Of a DNA stretch of 64,000 nucleotides, positions 9,263-18,467 are shown piece after piece. A program made the position numbers and the translations under genes. The stretch is taken from assembly GCF_020215705.1 (NCBI RefSeq), contig NZ_JAIWNB010000033.1, forward strand, positions 1 through 64,000, given 5' to 3'. The notes under the pieces are model-generated. The model did not search any database, was not told the origin of the DNA, and saw nothing but the letters and a program-made list of their open reading frames with translations. Each line of letters begins with the position of its first letter. The first letter of the stretch is position 1. The stretch comes from Nonomuraea aurantiaca (GTDB taxonomy: Bacteria > Actinomycetota > Actinomycetes > Streptosporangiales > Streptosporangiaceae).

Positions 9263-9697
9263 ATGCCGGAAACTGCAACCGAGTTGAGCATCGGCCAAGT
9301 CGCCGCGCGCACCGGGTTGAGCATCCACGCGTTGCGCTTCTACGAGCGCGAGGGCCTCCTGGCCAATCCTGTCCGGCGTGACCCTGCCGGGCGTCGCGTT
9401 TACACCGAGCAGGATGTGCAGTGGCTGAATCTCTGCGTCATTCTGCGTACCACCGGCATGCCGCTCCCCGAGATCCGCAAATACGCCGATCTGGTCAGGC
9501 AGGGAGCCGGCCACGACGAGCGGCTTGCCGTCCTGCGACGGCACCAAGAGCATGTGATGGACCAGCTCAGCGCGCTCACCGACAGCCTGAACGTGATAAG
9601 CCTCAAGGTCAGGGCGTATGAAGACTCCTCTGAGGAAAACCCTGTCGAGCACGAGTGCCGGAGCCCGTTCGTGACCGAGCACCCCGAACAAGGCTGA
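9263..9697 (+). CDS. MerR-family transcriptional regulator
   Basis: This 144-residue protein starts MPETATELSIGQVAARTGLS and has the MerR winged helix (residues 8-75, HALRFYEREGLL) followed by a coiled-coil dimerisation helix. The C-terminal effector tail is short and lacks a cysteine pattern like those of SoxR or MerR. It is most like the aldo/keto-reductase-linked MerR regulators common in actinobacteria. Its start is 105 bases from the divergent reductase, with the dyad promoter between them. It probably activates the reductase and represses itself. Confidence 0.88.
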   Translation: MPETATELSIGQVAARTGLSIHALRFYEREGLLANPVRRDPAGRRVYTEQDVQWLNLCVILRTTGMPLPEIRKYADLVRQGAGHDERLAVLRRHQEHVMDQLSALTDSLNVISLKVRAYEDSSEENPVEHECRSPFVTEHPEQG

Positions 9698-9898
9698 CCG
9701 AAGCCCTGGTCGTGCCGGCCCGAACGCCCTCCCCCGACGGAGCGGAAATGACAGAAAGGCGGCGCGATTCGGCAGTTTCCGCTCTCCGCGGCGATAGGCG
9801 GTGTGCCAGTCTAGATCTCGTTGTTACCGGTGTTCATCGGGGTGATGAACGTTCCTGGCCTGCGGTCCTTGTCATAGATCTCCCGAGGGGGAAGTTCT

Positions 9899-10496
9899 GT
9901 GACCACGAGATTGCTCAGGTGGATGACGGCGACGGCCACTGCGGTCGCGCTTCTGAGCGCCCCTGTGTCTGCCGCCTTTTCACCGGCTGAAGCTTCGGCC
10001 GGTGCGGGAGGAAGATCACCTTTCGCGGCATGACGCTGACCGTTCCAGCGGCGTGGAAGGTCGACCGCATCGGCGACGACTGGCTCCAGGTGAGGCCCAA
10101 GGACTGCGATCCCACCAAGGTGGCCTGTGCCAACTTCGAGGTGGCCGGCCCCAAGGCGATAAGGGGAAAAGGGGACCTGGAGAAGTACCGGACCAATCGC
10201 CCCTTGCCCCGGGAACCAGCGTGTCACCGTGCCGTTTCACTCCGAGCAGCAGCAAGTACGGCGAAAGATTCACCGCCGGCAAACCCCTCCAGCAGGGCTC
10301 TCGCCAGGTCGGCCGCGGGCACCGGGCGCAATACCGCGTGTGGAAGGGAGAGTGTTACGACATGCACTCCGACAAGCGCACCAGGACCTTCGAACAGCGC
10401 GAGTGGTACCTGCCCACCTCGCAGATCCTCATCGTCGACGGCTGGGACGTCCTCGCCCCCCTGACCGACGTCATCGCGCGAGCCACGTGGAAGTGA
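9899..10496 (+). pseudogene. secreted protein gene broken by frameshifts
   Basis: A GTG at 9899 preceded by GAGGGGGA opens a convincing signal peptide (VTTRLLRWMTATATAVALLS, cleavage after VSA). The frame then closes. A second frame continues MTLTVPAAWKVDRIGDDWLQ and DPTKVACANFEVAGPKAIRG, and a third gives KYGERFTAGKPL, QYRVWKGECYDM and EQREWYLPTSQILIVDGWDV. Joined, they would make a secreted protein of about 195 residues of unknown function. At least two indels break it. An inverted repeat (GTTCATC at 9832, GATGAAC at 9844) lies just upstream. Confidence 0.6.
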
Positions 10497-10719
10497 CCCC
10501 ATATCGCGGGAACCGCCGCACGTAAGAGGGTTGAACCGGCGGCAAAGCCAGGATGTCCTCGAACGTCTCGCGGCCGCTCTGCACACGTAACGCTGAACCT
10601 CCTCGCCTGTCCAAAATACCCCAGGACTCGAGGTCATCCAGAACGGGTCCTTCACGTACAGACGGCATTGGCGACGGCGTGGGGACTTCGCCACCGAGGA
10701 ACTGGTGGAGGTGGACCGA

Positions 10720-10976
10720 TGAACTACACCGAAGACAGCTGCGCCCAGACCGTGATCAGTGACGCGGACCGGCGGCGGCTCACGGTGGCGGACATGTCGC
10801 AGCTGTCGGAGTTTTGGCCGGACAACCACCGGCGGGTGACGTACGTGTTGAGCGAAACCGCCGCGGGGCGGCTGGCACCGGTCATCGGTCAGAACTTTCC
10901 GCTGGCGGCGGCCGCCACTGCGCATGCCGACATCGAAGCACGCCGCTTCACCGGTAAGACCTTGCTACTGACATGA
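10720..10976 (+). pseudogene. C-terminal remnant of a quinone-oxidoreductase-like dehydrogenase
   Basis: The end of this frame, GRLAPVIGQNFPLAAAATAH followed by ADIEARRFTGKTLLL, is the characteristic C-terminus of zinc-type NADPH:quinone reductases (PVIGRTFPLxEAAxAH). The catalytic and Rossmann parts are missing. The 5' portion (MNYTEDSCAQTVISDADRRR) is not part of that family, so the frame is a chance fusion. Other quinone-reductase genes occur at 14588 (intact) and 30671 (broken). Confidence 0.55.
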
Positions 10977-11300
10977 CATCCCTACCTGTGTGGTGGCGGT
11001 GAGAACCAGGTCTTCGACCTGCTCACTGAGCCGGGCCATCAACCTCGATAGCGCTCCTGCGCGGTGGGCCGACGAGTCCTTCGGGTCGCCCCAATCCTGG
11101 CTCGATGCTCCGGGACCAAAGCGACTTGGACGGGTGCGGACCCCGCGACTTCCGGCTCGCGCAGGCCCGGACCGCCCGGGGCGGTGTCGCCGTGCCGCAG
11201 CCGCACCAGCCGGACGATGGCGGGTCCATCCTCGCTGAGGTGGAGCGGAACGTGTTCACCCGGCGAGTACGACGGCTCGGGCGTGCGGCGGCTTCGCGCG
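10977..11300. other. gap without a supportable gene
   Basis: The open frames here on both strands are composition-driven. None has a ribosome site, family motif or sensible length. I see only the space between the dehydrogenase remnant and the end of the minus-strand TetR gene. Confidence 0.5.
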
Positions 11301-11921
11301 TCATCGGGGACCGGCCGAAGCACGCAGGCCCAGCCCCAGTTCCGCTGAAGCGAACGAGATGAGGAGGTTGAGCGCCGCCGAGCGGGGCAGGGAGGCGTTG
11401 CGGCTGACGATGTGCAGGCCGAGCCCGTCCTCCATGGCCAGGAACGAGGCAGCCAGCTCGTCTGCCGGCCTGCTGGGGTGGAAGTCGCCGGAGGCGACCC
11501 CGGCCACCACGATCGACTCGAAGAGCAGCTTCTCCCGATCCCACAGGGACGTCATCAGGGCGGCGTGGCGATCGTGGCGGGTGCCGAGGTCATGCAGCTG
11601 GTAGAGCACCTTGCACACCTCGTCGTCAGATCCGGATGGAAGGCCGGAACTGAACATGTGAACAATCTTGCGCGGAGGCTCCGGGATGGCCGCCGTGGTG
11701 TGCACCCGGCGGGTCACATAGCGGTCGACCAGCGTGCGATGCAGGTCGTACAGCAGGTGGTCGATGTCGGGGTAATGGTAGAGGACGGAGCCTGGCGACA
11801 TACCGATCTTTGCCGCGATCCCCCTGATGGACAGTGCAGTGATGCCGCGCTCTGAGATCATCTCATGGGCGGCGGCGACCATCTCCGCGCGGCGGCGATC
11901 TGATCGGCTGGGTGTGTTCAC
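11301..11921 (-). CDS. TetR-family transcriptional regulator
   Basis: The protein is 206 residues if translation starts at the GTG at 11921; an ATG at 11984 would add 21 poorly conserved residues lying inside the divergent promoter. The DNA-binding domain reads ERGITALSIRGIAAKIGMSP then GSVLYHYPDIDHLLYDLH. The C-terminal ligand domain is helical (DELAASFLAMEDGLGLHIVS). TetR proteins repress until a small ligand binds. It is divergent from the HisD-like gene, with about 100 bases between starts, and so probably controls it. Two AGTGTG repeats 12 bases apart (minus strand, about 11986-11969) could be half-sites. Confidence 0.85.
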   Translation of the reverse strand: MNTPSRSDRRRAEMVAAAHEMISERGITALSIRGIAAKIGMSPGSVLYHYPDIDHLLYDLHRTLVDRYVTRRVHTTAAIPEPPRKIVHMFSSGLPSGSDDEVCKVLYQLHDLGTRHDRHAALMTSLWDREKLLFESIVVAGVASGDFHPSRPADELAASFLAMEDGLGLHIVSRNASLPRSAALNLLISFASAELGLGLRASAGPR

Positions 11922-12021
11922 ACAGCCATCATCGCGGATGCCGACTGCGCGCGGAAGATTGACATCAGTCACACTTGTTTGCACACTCGTTCAAAGAAAA
12001 GCGACCGACAGGAGTCCAGAC

Positions 12022-13371
12022 ATGACCTCCATCGCGTCCCCCGTCGTCATCGACTGGCGGGAGGCCGCCGACGACGAGCGCTTCAGGTTGCTCAGCAGGG
12101 GCGGCGTCGCCGGCCACCTCGATCCCCGTGCGGAGCTCACCCACGCCATCGCGAAGCTGGTCGAGCGGGTGCGATCCGATGGGGACAAGGCGCTGGTGGA
12201 GGCACTGGCCGAGTTCGACGGTGTCGACGTCGACCCTGGGAGCCTGCGGGTGAGCGAGCAGGAGGTCCGGCAGGCCGTCGATTCGCTGCCGGCCCGGACG
12301 CTCGAGGCGGTCCGCGTCGCCATCTCGCAGGTCCGGGCGTTCAACGAGGCCGCGCTGGCCCGAGCGGAGTGGCGTGACGAGGTGGGCGGCATTCAACTCG
12401 GCGAGCTCGTCAAACCGATCGAGAGCACCGGCCTGTACGTGCCGGCGGGAAAGGGATCGTTCCCCTCCGCGCTGATCATGGTGGCCACGCCCGCCGTGGT
12501 GGCCGGGGTTCAGCGCATCGTCCTTGTCGTACCGCCGACGCCCGGCACGGGCGGCCGAATCGATCCGGCCCTGCTCGCCGCAGCGGAGATGCTGGGGATC
12601 ACCGAGATCTACCGCAGCAACGGTCCAGCGGGGATCGCCGCCCTCGCCTGCGGCACCGAGACGATCTCCGCGGTCCGTAAGATCGTCGGCCCTGGCAGCC
12701 CGGCCGTGACCGTCGCCATGACAGAGGCCCAGCGCCTTGGCTGCGTGGTCGAGGTCGGGTTCGGCCCAACCGACTCGCTGATCGTCTGTGACGGGCGGGC
12801 CAATCCTGTGATGCTGGCGGCGGATCTGGTCAACGAGGCAGAGCACGGCTCCGACTCCTCCGCCGTCCTCGTGGGCACCGATCTGAACGTGCTACGACGC
12901 ACCGCTGAGGAGGTCGCCAAGCAGATCGCGGCCCTGCCCGCTCGCCGGCGCGACTATGCCCGGGCCTCGATCTACGACAACGGCGGCATCGTCCTCGTCG
13001 GCTCACCGCAAGAGGCGATGGACATCGCCAACTCCTACGCACCCGAGCATCTGCAACTCGCCGTGGCCGATCCGGACGCCTGGCTCGCGCTGGTCCGGCA
13101 CGCGGGCACGGTCCTGCTCGGCCAGTGGACCACGATGGCCGCCTCCAACTTCGCGATCGGCACCCCGGCGACGCTCCCCACGACAGGATTCGCAAAGGTG
13201 GTCAGCGGCGTCTCCGTCCACACGTACCTGACCCGCATACCGGTCGCAAGGCTGGAGGAAGAGGCCTTCTGGCGGCTTGCTCCCACGATCCGCACGCTGG
13301 CCGAGCACGAGGGGTTTCCCGCGCACGCCAACTCCGTCACCATCCGCGAGGGACGCAACCCGGGTTCATGA
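12022..13371 (+). CDS. histidinol dehydrogenase-like oxidoreductase (HisD paralogue)
   Basis: The protein has 449 residues with an ATG seven bases after GGAG. It is full length for HisD and clearly of that fold: GLYVPAGKGSFPSALIMVAT, RKIVGPGSPAVTVAMTEAQR, NSYAPEHLQLAV and the final HANSVTIREG. The metal and substrate pocket differs from true HisD. The usual QAEHD segment is NEAEHGSD, the usual GDYxxGxNHVLPT segment is SNFAIGTPATLPT, while the catalytic Glu-His of APEHL is kept. There is no his operon around it and a TetR regulator is divergent. It is more likely a catabolic secondary-alcohol dehydrogenase (HpsN-like sulfonate-diol enzymes are one known relative) than histidine biosynthesis. 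Substrate unknown. Confidence 0.8.
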   Translation: MTSIASPVVIDWREAADDERFRLLSRGGVAGHLDPRAELTHAIAKLVERVRSDGDKALVEALAEFDGVDVDPGSLRVSEQEVRQAVDSLPARTLEAVRVAISQVRAFNEAALARAEWRDEVGGIQLGELVKPIESTGLYVPAGKGSFPSALIMVATPAVVAGVQRIVLVVPPTPGTGGRIDPALLAAAEMLGITEIYRSNGPAGIAALACGTETISAVRKIVGPGSPAVTVAMTEAQRLGCVVEVGFGPTDSLIVCDGRANPVMLAADLVNEAEHGSDSSAVLVGTDLNVLRRTAEEVAKQIAALPARRRDYARASIYDNGGIVLVGSPQEAMDIANSYAPEHLQLAVADPDAWLALVRHAGTVLLGQWTTMAASNFAIGTPATLPTTGFAKVVSGVSVHTYLTRIPVARLEEEAFWRLAPTIRTLAEHEGFPAHANSVTIREGRNPGS

Positions 13372-13567
13372 ACGCTGCTGCGAAAGTGTCTCGAATGCGA
13401 GAGCCCTTCGTTGACGCAGCTGGGCGTCTCCACAACCAACGCACCTGGCGATCGGCTGGACCGTTGCGGCACGGATAGCCTCATATCTCATTCCGGAAGT
13501 TGAGCGCGACCAGAAAGGCACCGTTAGGTTCGGCGGCATCCCCGGGCTGCGATTCAGTGAGCCTTTT

Positions 13568-14240
13568 TCATCCTGGGTAACGGCCTTCTTCGACGAGCTG
13601 CAGCACGAGGATCGCCTGCACGAGCGCGGTCGCGCGATGGAGACGGCAGCGCAGCTTGGCCAGTACCTTCCAGGACTTCAAGGTCGCGACGGGGCGCTCG
13701 CCGATGGCGCGGATGCGGGCATGTGAGCGGTTCACGTCTCGCTGCCCGCGTGACAGCCATGGACGGCGGCGATGCCGCTTGAACGGTGTGCTGATTGTGC
13801 CGCCCGCGCCTCGATAATCCTTGTCGGCGAAGGTCTTGACGCCGGCGGCGGTCAGGGCGTCGATCCGGCCGTCCGTGCGGCGGTCACGTCATGAACGGCG
13901 CCCGGAAGCCCAGGCGAGGCCCACACCAGCCGGCCCACCGGATCGGCCGGCAGTTGGACGTTCATCCCGTGCTGTTTGTGTTCCCCGCTGTAGGACGGCC
14001 GCTTGTCGGCGACGCGGCCGATGGGGATGAGCGTGCCGTCCACGATGGTGCAGGCCAGCTGGGATGCGCGCTTCACGGCGGCGTTCACGTCGTCGGCCAG
14101 AGTGGCCAGAAGATCGACGCTTTCCCGGATGTGGCGCCAGGCGGTGGTGGTGCCGATGGCGAAGCCGGCGGCCAATCGGACTTAGGTGTCGCCGTTGCGC
14201 AGGTGGGCCAGGGTGTGGTTGGACAGCGGAATCGAGGGAC
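13568..14240 (-). pseudogene. IS5-group DDE transposase, degraded
   Basis: The minus strand reads LAHLRNGDT, a TAA stop, then RLAAGFAIGTTTAWRHIRES, CTIVDGTLIPIGRVADKRPS and GAVHDVTAART. A frame change near 13870 gives RIDALTAAGVKTFADKDYRG, HARIRAIGERPVATLKSWKV and a normal C-terminus LQLVEEGRYPG. The catalytic DGT and DKDYRG parts of the HARBI1-like DDE core are recognisable. One in-frame stop, one frameshift and loss of the N-terminus make it inactive. A C-terminal piece of the same transposase type lies inverted at 15680-15880, on the other side of the quinone oxidoreductase. Confidence 0.75.
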
Positions 14241-14587
14241 GACAAGACAGCAACGAGGCTCCCGGTTGGGGCGTCGAATCTTGGTTGACGGCTGTCTTGC
14301 CGGGAGCCCCCTCTCATCCGCCACTTCTCCGCGCCAACCCATCGCGACCTGCGCCAGGGATGGAAAGAGCTCAATGTGGGCGATGATTCTGCCACCCACG
14401 CGCCGGTGGTCATCGGCCAGGACGATGATGAGGCCGTGCTGACCGAGCGTGCGGGGTCGCCTGGAGGTTTCGGCTACGCGAACCGGCCGACCGGCGCATT
14501 GGGCAAGGAGTGACGACTCGCACGACAGGAATCGTGGGCGTCCGGATCGAGTTGTGATGATCCAAGGGCTGAGAATCGAGAGGAAGC

Positions 14588-15580
14588 ATGATGCGCGCCG
14601 CCGTCGTCAAGGTTCCGGGACCGGCTGAGTCCCTTCAAATCGCCGAGGTTTCGGATGCCACCCCTGGGGAGGGTGAGCTGTCGATCGAGGTGCGATTCGC
14701 CGGAGTCGGGTTCGTCGACACCTTGTTCCGCGCCGGCGCGTTCGGATTGCCAACGCCGTTCGTGCCAGGGATCGAGGTCACCGGTCACGTCCGGGAAGTG
14801 GGCGCAGGCGTGAGCGAGTTCACAGTGGGACAGCCGGTCGGCGCACTGCTCAACGACTTCGGCAGAGGCGTCCGGGCCGGCGGTTACGCCGAGATTGCCG
14901 TCGCCCACGCCTCCATGACGATCCCCCTTCCTGAGGACGCAGACCTTGCGCGCGTCGCGGGCGTTCTGGTCAACGGTGTCACCGCCTGGATGTCGCTGCA
15001 CCACTTGGCCCGCCTCCGCGTCGAGGATGACGTCTTGGTGCTGGGGGCGAGCGGCGGACTCGGTGGCATCGCCAGCCGCCTGGCTGCTGTGCATCCGGCC
15101 AGTCGAGTGATCGGCGTCGTCGGCAGTGACGCCAAACGCCCATTCGTGGCCGATGAATGCACTGATGTGATCGTCGGAGCCGACCTCGCCGCGATGGTCG
15201 ACGAAATGACCGACGGTCGCGGCGTCGATGTCATCGTCGACCCGGTCGGCGGTGAACTGCGCGGGCAGGCGTTCGAACGGCTCGCGCCCTTCGGACGCCT
15301 TCTTGTCCTCGGCAACGCTAGCGGTCAGGATCGCGCGCTGTCAGGAGACGCGGCCTTTTACGGCACCCGGCAGGTCATGGGATTCAGCTTGGGCGGAGTC
15401 GCGCACCTCGTGCCCGATCAGGTCCGGACGGCGCTGGCGGCCGTAGTCGGCTTGACGCACCGCGGCGTCCTTCGCGAGCCGGCTCCTTCGGTGGTCCCGC
15501 TGACCGACGTGGCCGAGGTCCACCGAGCCCTCGAGAACCGTTCCGCGTCTCCCAAGACGGTGCTGGCCATCGGCGCCTGA
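14588..15580 (+). CDS. NADPH:quinone reductase/zinc-type alcohol dehydrogenase family protein
   Basis: This is a 330-residue MDR-superfamily oxidoreductase. The ATG at 14588 follows GAGAGGAAGC. The GroES-like domain reads RFAGVGFVDTLFRAGAFGLP and VPGIEVTGHVREVGAGVSEF. The Rossmann motif is VLVLGASGGLGGIA (around residues 142-155) and a normal C-terminus ends ENRSASPKTVLAIGA. No structural zinc cysteines are present, which fits the quinone-reductase branch. It reduces quinones or enones with NADPH in the cytoplasm. It stands alone between two inverted fragments of one IS5-type transposase, which may have brought it here. Confidence 0.88.
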   Translation: MMRAAVVKVPGPAESLQIAEVSDATPGEGELSIEVRFAGVGFVDTLFRAGAFGLPTPFVPGIEVTGHVREVGAGVSEFTVGQPVGALLNDFGRGVRAGGYAEIAVAHASMTIPLPEDADLARVAGVLVNGVTAWMSLHHLARLRVEDDVLVLGASGGLGGIASRLAAVHPASRVIGVVGSDAKRPFVADECTDVIVGADLAAMVDEMTDGRGVDVIVDPVGGELRGQAFERLAPFGRLLVLGNASGQDRALSGDAAFYGTRQVMGFSLGGVAHLVPDQVRTALAAVVGLTHRGVLREPAPSVVPLTDVAEVHRALENRSASPKTVLAIGA

Positions 15581-15679
15581 CATCAGTAACGCTCACGCCT
15601 GGATACCAAGCGTTACCAGGAACTGATCGAGCAAATCACCTGAACTGGCCGCCCACCGACCGGGCCGCGACGTCGCGAC

Positions 15680-15880
15680 CCGACGAGGATGCTGTCGCGC
15701 CATCAGCGCTCGGTCAACCGCGCGCACGCTCGCATCCGCGCCTGCGGAGAACGCGCCGTTGCCACCTTGAAGACCTGGAAGGTCCTGACCCGGCTGCGCT
15801 GCTGCCCGCCCTGTGCCACCACGATCGTGCGGGCCATCCTCGTCCTGCAGCGCATCGAAGAAGGCCGCTACTCGAAATGA
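15680..15880 (+). pseudogene. IS5-group transposase C-terminal fragment
   Basis: The fragment reads LSRHQRSVNRAHARIRACGE then RAVATLKTWKVLTRLRCC and ends ILVLQRIEEGRYSK. It is the same C-terminal block as in the minus-strand transposase at 13568. Nothing upstream belongs to the transposase. From 15881 to 16219 I see no gene. Confidence 0.7.
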
Positions 15881-16219
15881 AGAGTGCTCAGTCGATCCCG
15901 GTGGTGCGGCGGGCTGCGACAAACCAGGGCGGCAGCCTGTTGCTGCGGTTTCGGCCCGGCAAGGGCCGCCGCCCCGGATGCCCTTAGCACCGGCTATTGT
16001 CCAGGTCGGGACCTGGGCCAACAGCAGTGGTCAGCGGCAGCGAGATATATCACCACTACTGCCAATTTCTGTGCTGAGCCTTCCTGGAAAGCCCTTGGTG
16101 TTTTGGAAGGCGCTGGCCACGCTACGCGTTCGCGCAGTTAGTCCTCGTGTCGCAGCCCCCTGGGAGGGCTGTTACTCAGAACTGGGGCCCAGCATGTTCC
16201 CCTATTTGACCCTGTTTGG

Positions 16220-16498
16220 TTACGGCGCTACCTGAATGTAGAGATCTACCCAGCGGTCTCCGTACGGATCCGTGTCCCTGCATTGGAAGTCGTACCACTC
16301 GCCGTTGTTGATTCCCCTATAGCCGCGGTCGTAGCACTTCCACCAGTGGTTGGGCGGGTAGAAGGTCTCGTAGTACCGGAGCGGCGTTGCCGCGACCACA
16401 TCTGAGCTGCTGCTCGAACTGGCTTGAGCGGGGATTGCCGCGGTCATGCCTCCGGCAAGAAAAAAGCCTGCGGCGATCAATGTGAGCATTTTGCGCAT
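16220..16498 (-). CDS. small secreted aromatic-rich protein
   Basis: The protein is 92 residues from the ATG at 16498, which follows GGAGCAGGGC; longer in-frame starts at 16510 and 16540 only extend the N-terminus. The signal peptide is MRKMLTLIAAGFFLAGGMTA with cleavage near AQAS. The mature part is short and rich in Tyr and Trp with two cysteines (WWKCYDRGYRG and YDFQCRDTDP) that could form one disulphide. It is an actinobacterial small-secreted-protein style gene with no recognised family. The DNA just upstream (16540-16700) is unusually AT-rich for the window. Confidence 0.6.
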   Translation of the reverse strand: MRKMLTLIAAGFFLAGGMTAAIPAQASSSSSSDVVAATPLRYYETFYPPNHWWKCYDRGYRGINNGEWYDFQCRDTDPYGDRWVDLYIQVAP

Positions 16499-16769
16499 GC
16501 CCTGCTCCATCTCTCTGTCATTCCTGTGCGACTCAGGCAATTGTGTCCCGCGATATGCACCGTAAAGAAGATGCTAAAGTGCCAATATCCCTTTCAATTC
16601 TGCCACTCAGCCAGATGGACATCGCATATTATCCTGACCGTAAGAAAATGTTCAACTATGGTTTGATTCTTTCGGTATCACAGCTGGCGGGGTCCCAGAT
16701 TTACCTGTTACACCATCGCATTGCGCGCATGGCAAGGGCTTTCACAAGCGATATCGCCAATGCAGTGAC

Positions 16770-17170
16770 AGGCTCGTCGGGAAGTCGTCCGACGCCGGAG
16801 ACGTGCGTGGACCTCTGGCAGACCGGTGCGGCCGAACACCTCCAGCAGCAGCTCGGGGACGTCCGGCCAGGGCAGCGTTCCGTCGACCAAGCTCGCCACT
16901 CGGCGTCTCAGCCGGGCAACCACAGCGGAGCCACGCGACCGCGACCTTCGTCCACCTCGGCGTCGGGCTCGGGCATTGCGTCCGGGTGCCGGCGCATCCA
17001 GTGCGAGAGGAGGTCCGAGGTGACCTCGAGCGCTGCGACGCCCGCCGATCCCGATAGCGAGAAAGGCCATCGCCGACCGCGGCTCAGGCGACACCCTGCT
17101 TGCCCGTCTGCTCACGGATCCAGCCACTGACCTCGCTGAGGCTGCCGACCTGGATGATGTGGGTGCCGTC
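16770..17170 (-). pseudogene. unidentified decayed minus-strand gene
   Basis: Three coding-like stretches follow one another in different minus-strand frames: GRIERDGTHIIQVGSLSEVS followed by WIREQTGKQGVA and a stop near 17090, LEVTSDLLSHWMRRHPDAMP, and RVASLVDGTLPWPDVPELLL. Their residue make-up looks like real protein, but I recognise no family and no single frame joins them. They may be the ends of two different genes. Listed as decayed coding DNA only. Confidence 0.3.
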
Positions 17171-17204
17171 GCGCTCGATCCGGCCCGTCCCCTGTCGCCC
17201 GAGG

Positions 17205-17290
17205 CCGGGCCGGCAGCAAGCATCACCTGATCACCGACGCGGCCGTCATCCCGCTCGCGGTGATCCTGACCGGCGCCAACCGCAACCTGC
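17205..17290 (+). pseudogene. IS5-family transposase internal fragment
   Basis: The plus strand encodes GSKHHLITDAAVIPLAVILT followed by GANRN, a conserved block of IS5-family DDE transposases (SKHHLIxDxxGxPLAVxLTGxNRND). Only about 28 residues survive. It sits immediately before the LmeA-like fragment and probably marks the insertion that truncated it. Confidence 0.65.
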
Positions 17291-17324
17291 AGAACCAAGC
17301 CAATATCCAGGCCGGTCGCTGACC

Positions 17325-17663
17325 ATCAGCGGCACCCCGTCCAGGGCGACGATCGACAAGTACGCTCCGAGCGGCGTGAAGATCGACGGTAACGGACAGC
17401 GGCTCACGACCTCGGGAGAGGTGACGATCGGGGCGAACAAGGTGAAGTTCAACGCCGAGATGCGGATCGAAGTCGCCGACGGGAAAATCAAGCTCCAGGC
17501 CGAGAAAATTCAGGGCGTGCCCGTGCCGGACCAGGTCGCGCAACTGATCTCCTACCCGATCCCGTTCAGTCTGCCCTTCGATGTGAAGCTGACCGGGGTC
17601 AGGAGCCTGCCGGAAGGACTGGAGCTCTCCGCCGAAGCGTTTGACGTGCCGATTCGTGGATGA
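17325..17663 (+). pseudogene. LmeA/DUF2993-like phospholipid-binding protein, C-terminal fragment
   Basis: The fragment reads SLTISGTPSRATIDKYAPSG, VTIGANKVKFNAEMRIEVAD, YPIPFSLPFDVKLTGVRSLP and ends EGLELSAEAFDVPIRG. This is the C-terminal half of the DUF2993 family, whose member LmeA binds phospholipid in the actinobacterial envelope. The N-terminal membrane anchor and first repeat are missing and the frame runs into transposase sequence upstream. From 17664 to 18185 there is nothing I can assign. Confidence 0.65.
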
Positions 17664-18185
17664 GGTTGAACCACTTCGCCCTGTCGTCCGGGAAGAGGGT
17701 GGGCACAGCAGGCGCCGAGGCTGAGCGGCACTACTTGATCGTGCCATCGTTGAAAGATCATCTTTTCGCCGATCAACCTCCCAGAGATCCTCTCGCCGAC
17801 GAGAAAACTGAACAACTTCCTCGAAGCCGTTCGAGCCAAGGTGTCATGCCGCAGGTCAGCGCCTGCCCCATACGCCAACTTCATCTGGAAGGGGCAGCCG
17901 ACGCCCCAGCGCAGTTGCTGGTACGCATCCGCAGCGACCGTTGCTTCTGCGCCGCTCCACCGCCCGAGGCTCCGGCCCGGGTGGGCAGGCCACGCCGTCA
18001 TGGCGCGAAGTTCACTTGTGGTGATGCCACCACCTGGCCGCCGCCCTCGGCCACCTGGTCGGTTGCCGACCCGCAATACGGCAGCGTGCTGGTGCAGGCC
18101 TGGAGCGGGCTGCACGCCAAGACCCAGCAGCACGACGGGCACGGCAGCCGCGGCCCACGCCCGATCGTGCCCGGCACCGTGATCT

Positions 18186-18392
18186 GCTTACACCAGGCGA
18201 CTTTCCGGCCCGGCACGAGATCGGTGACGCGGACCCTGCAGCGGTGGACGTCCTTGTAGTGGTAGTCGAACTCGCCGCCGACCTGGTTGGTGACGCCCTC
18301 GACCTCTTGCGACCATCAACCGCGGACGTCGGTGATCGCGTCGAAAGCTTCCTGGGGAGTCCGGTCCACCGAGAAGGTGGCGGTGAAGTTCT
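18186..18392 (-). pseudogene. SRPBCC (AHSA1-type) protein remnant
   Basis: The minus strand reads NFTATFSVDRTPQEAFDAIT then DVRG, a TGA stop where relatives have Trp, and SQEVEGVTNQVGGEFDYHYK. It then gives RVRVTDLVPGRKVAW and breaks off at 18186. This is the N-terminal half of a START-like domain protein (usual N-terminal block DVRGWWSxxVEG). The start codon is also lost. It is divergent from the HxlR gene, sharing the operator-like repeats at 18400-18444. Confidence 0.65.
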
Positions 18393-18399
18393 AACCTGC

Positions 18400-18444
18400 T
18401 TGCATCATGCAAGTCACCCTAGTTCGAGCACTTTCATGATGCAA
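18400..18444. promoter_or_regulatory. paired operator-like sites before the HxlR gene
   Basis: TTGCATCATGCAA (18400-18412) is palindromic apart from its central base, and TTTCATGATGCAA (18432-18444) repeats the same motif 32 bases on. They lie between the divergent SRPBCC remnant and the hxlR start at 18468. The 13-base string GCTTGCATCATGC recurs at 54357-54369 next to another HxlR remnant, which supports an HxlR-binding role (inference). Confidence 0.6.
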
Positions 18445-18467
18445 GGACCTTCGGTAAGATCGGGTGC

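Noticed and set aside
8190..9287. 365-codon plus-strand frame
   Set aside because: Antisense to the aldo/keto reductase and running into the MerR gene start.
12022..13371. Calling this gene hisD of histidine biosynthesis
   Set aside because: Key pocket residues differ, no his genes are adjacent, and a TetR regulator is divergent.
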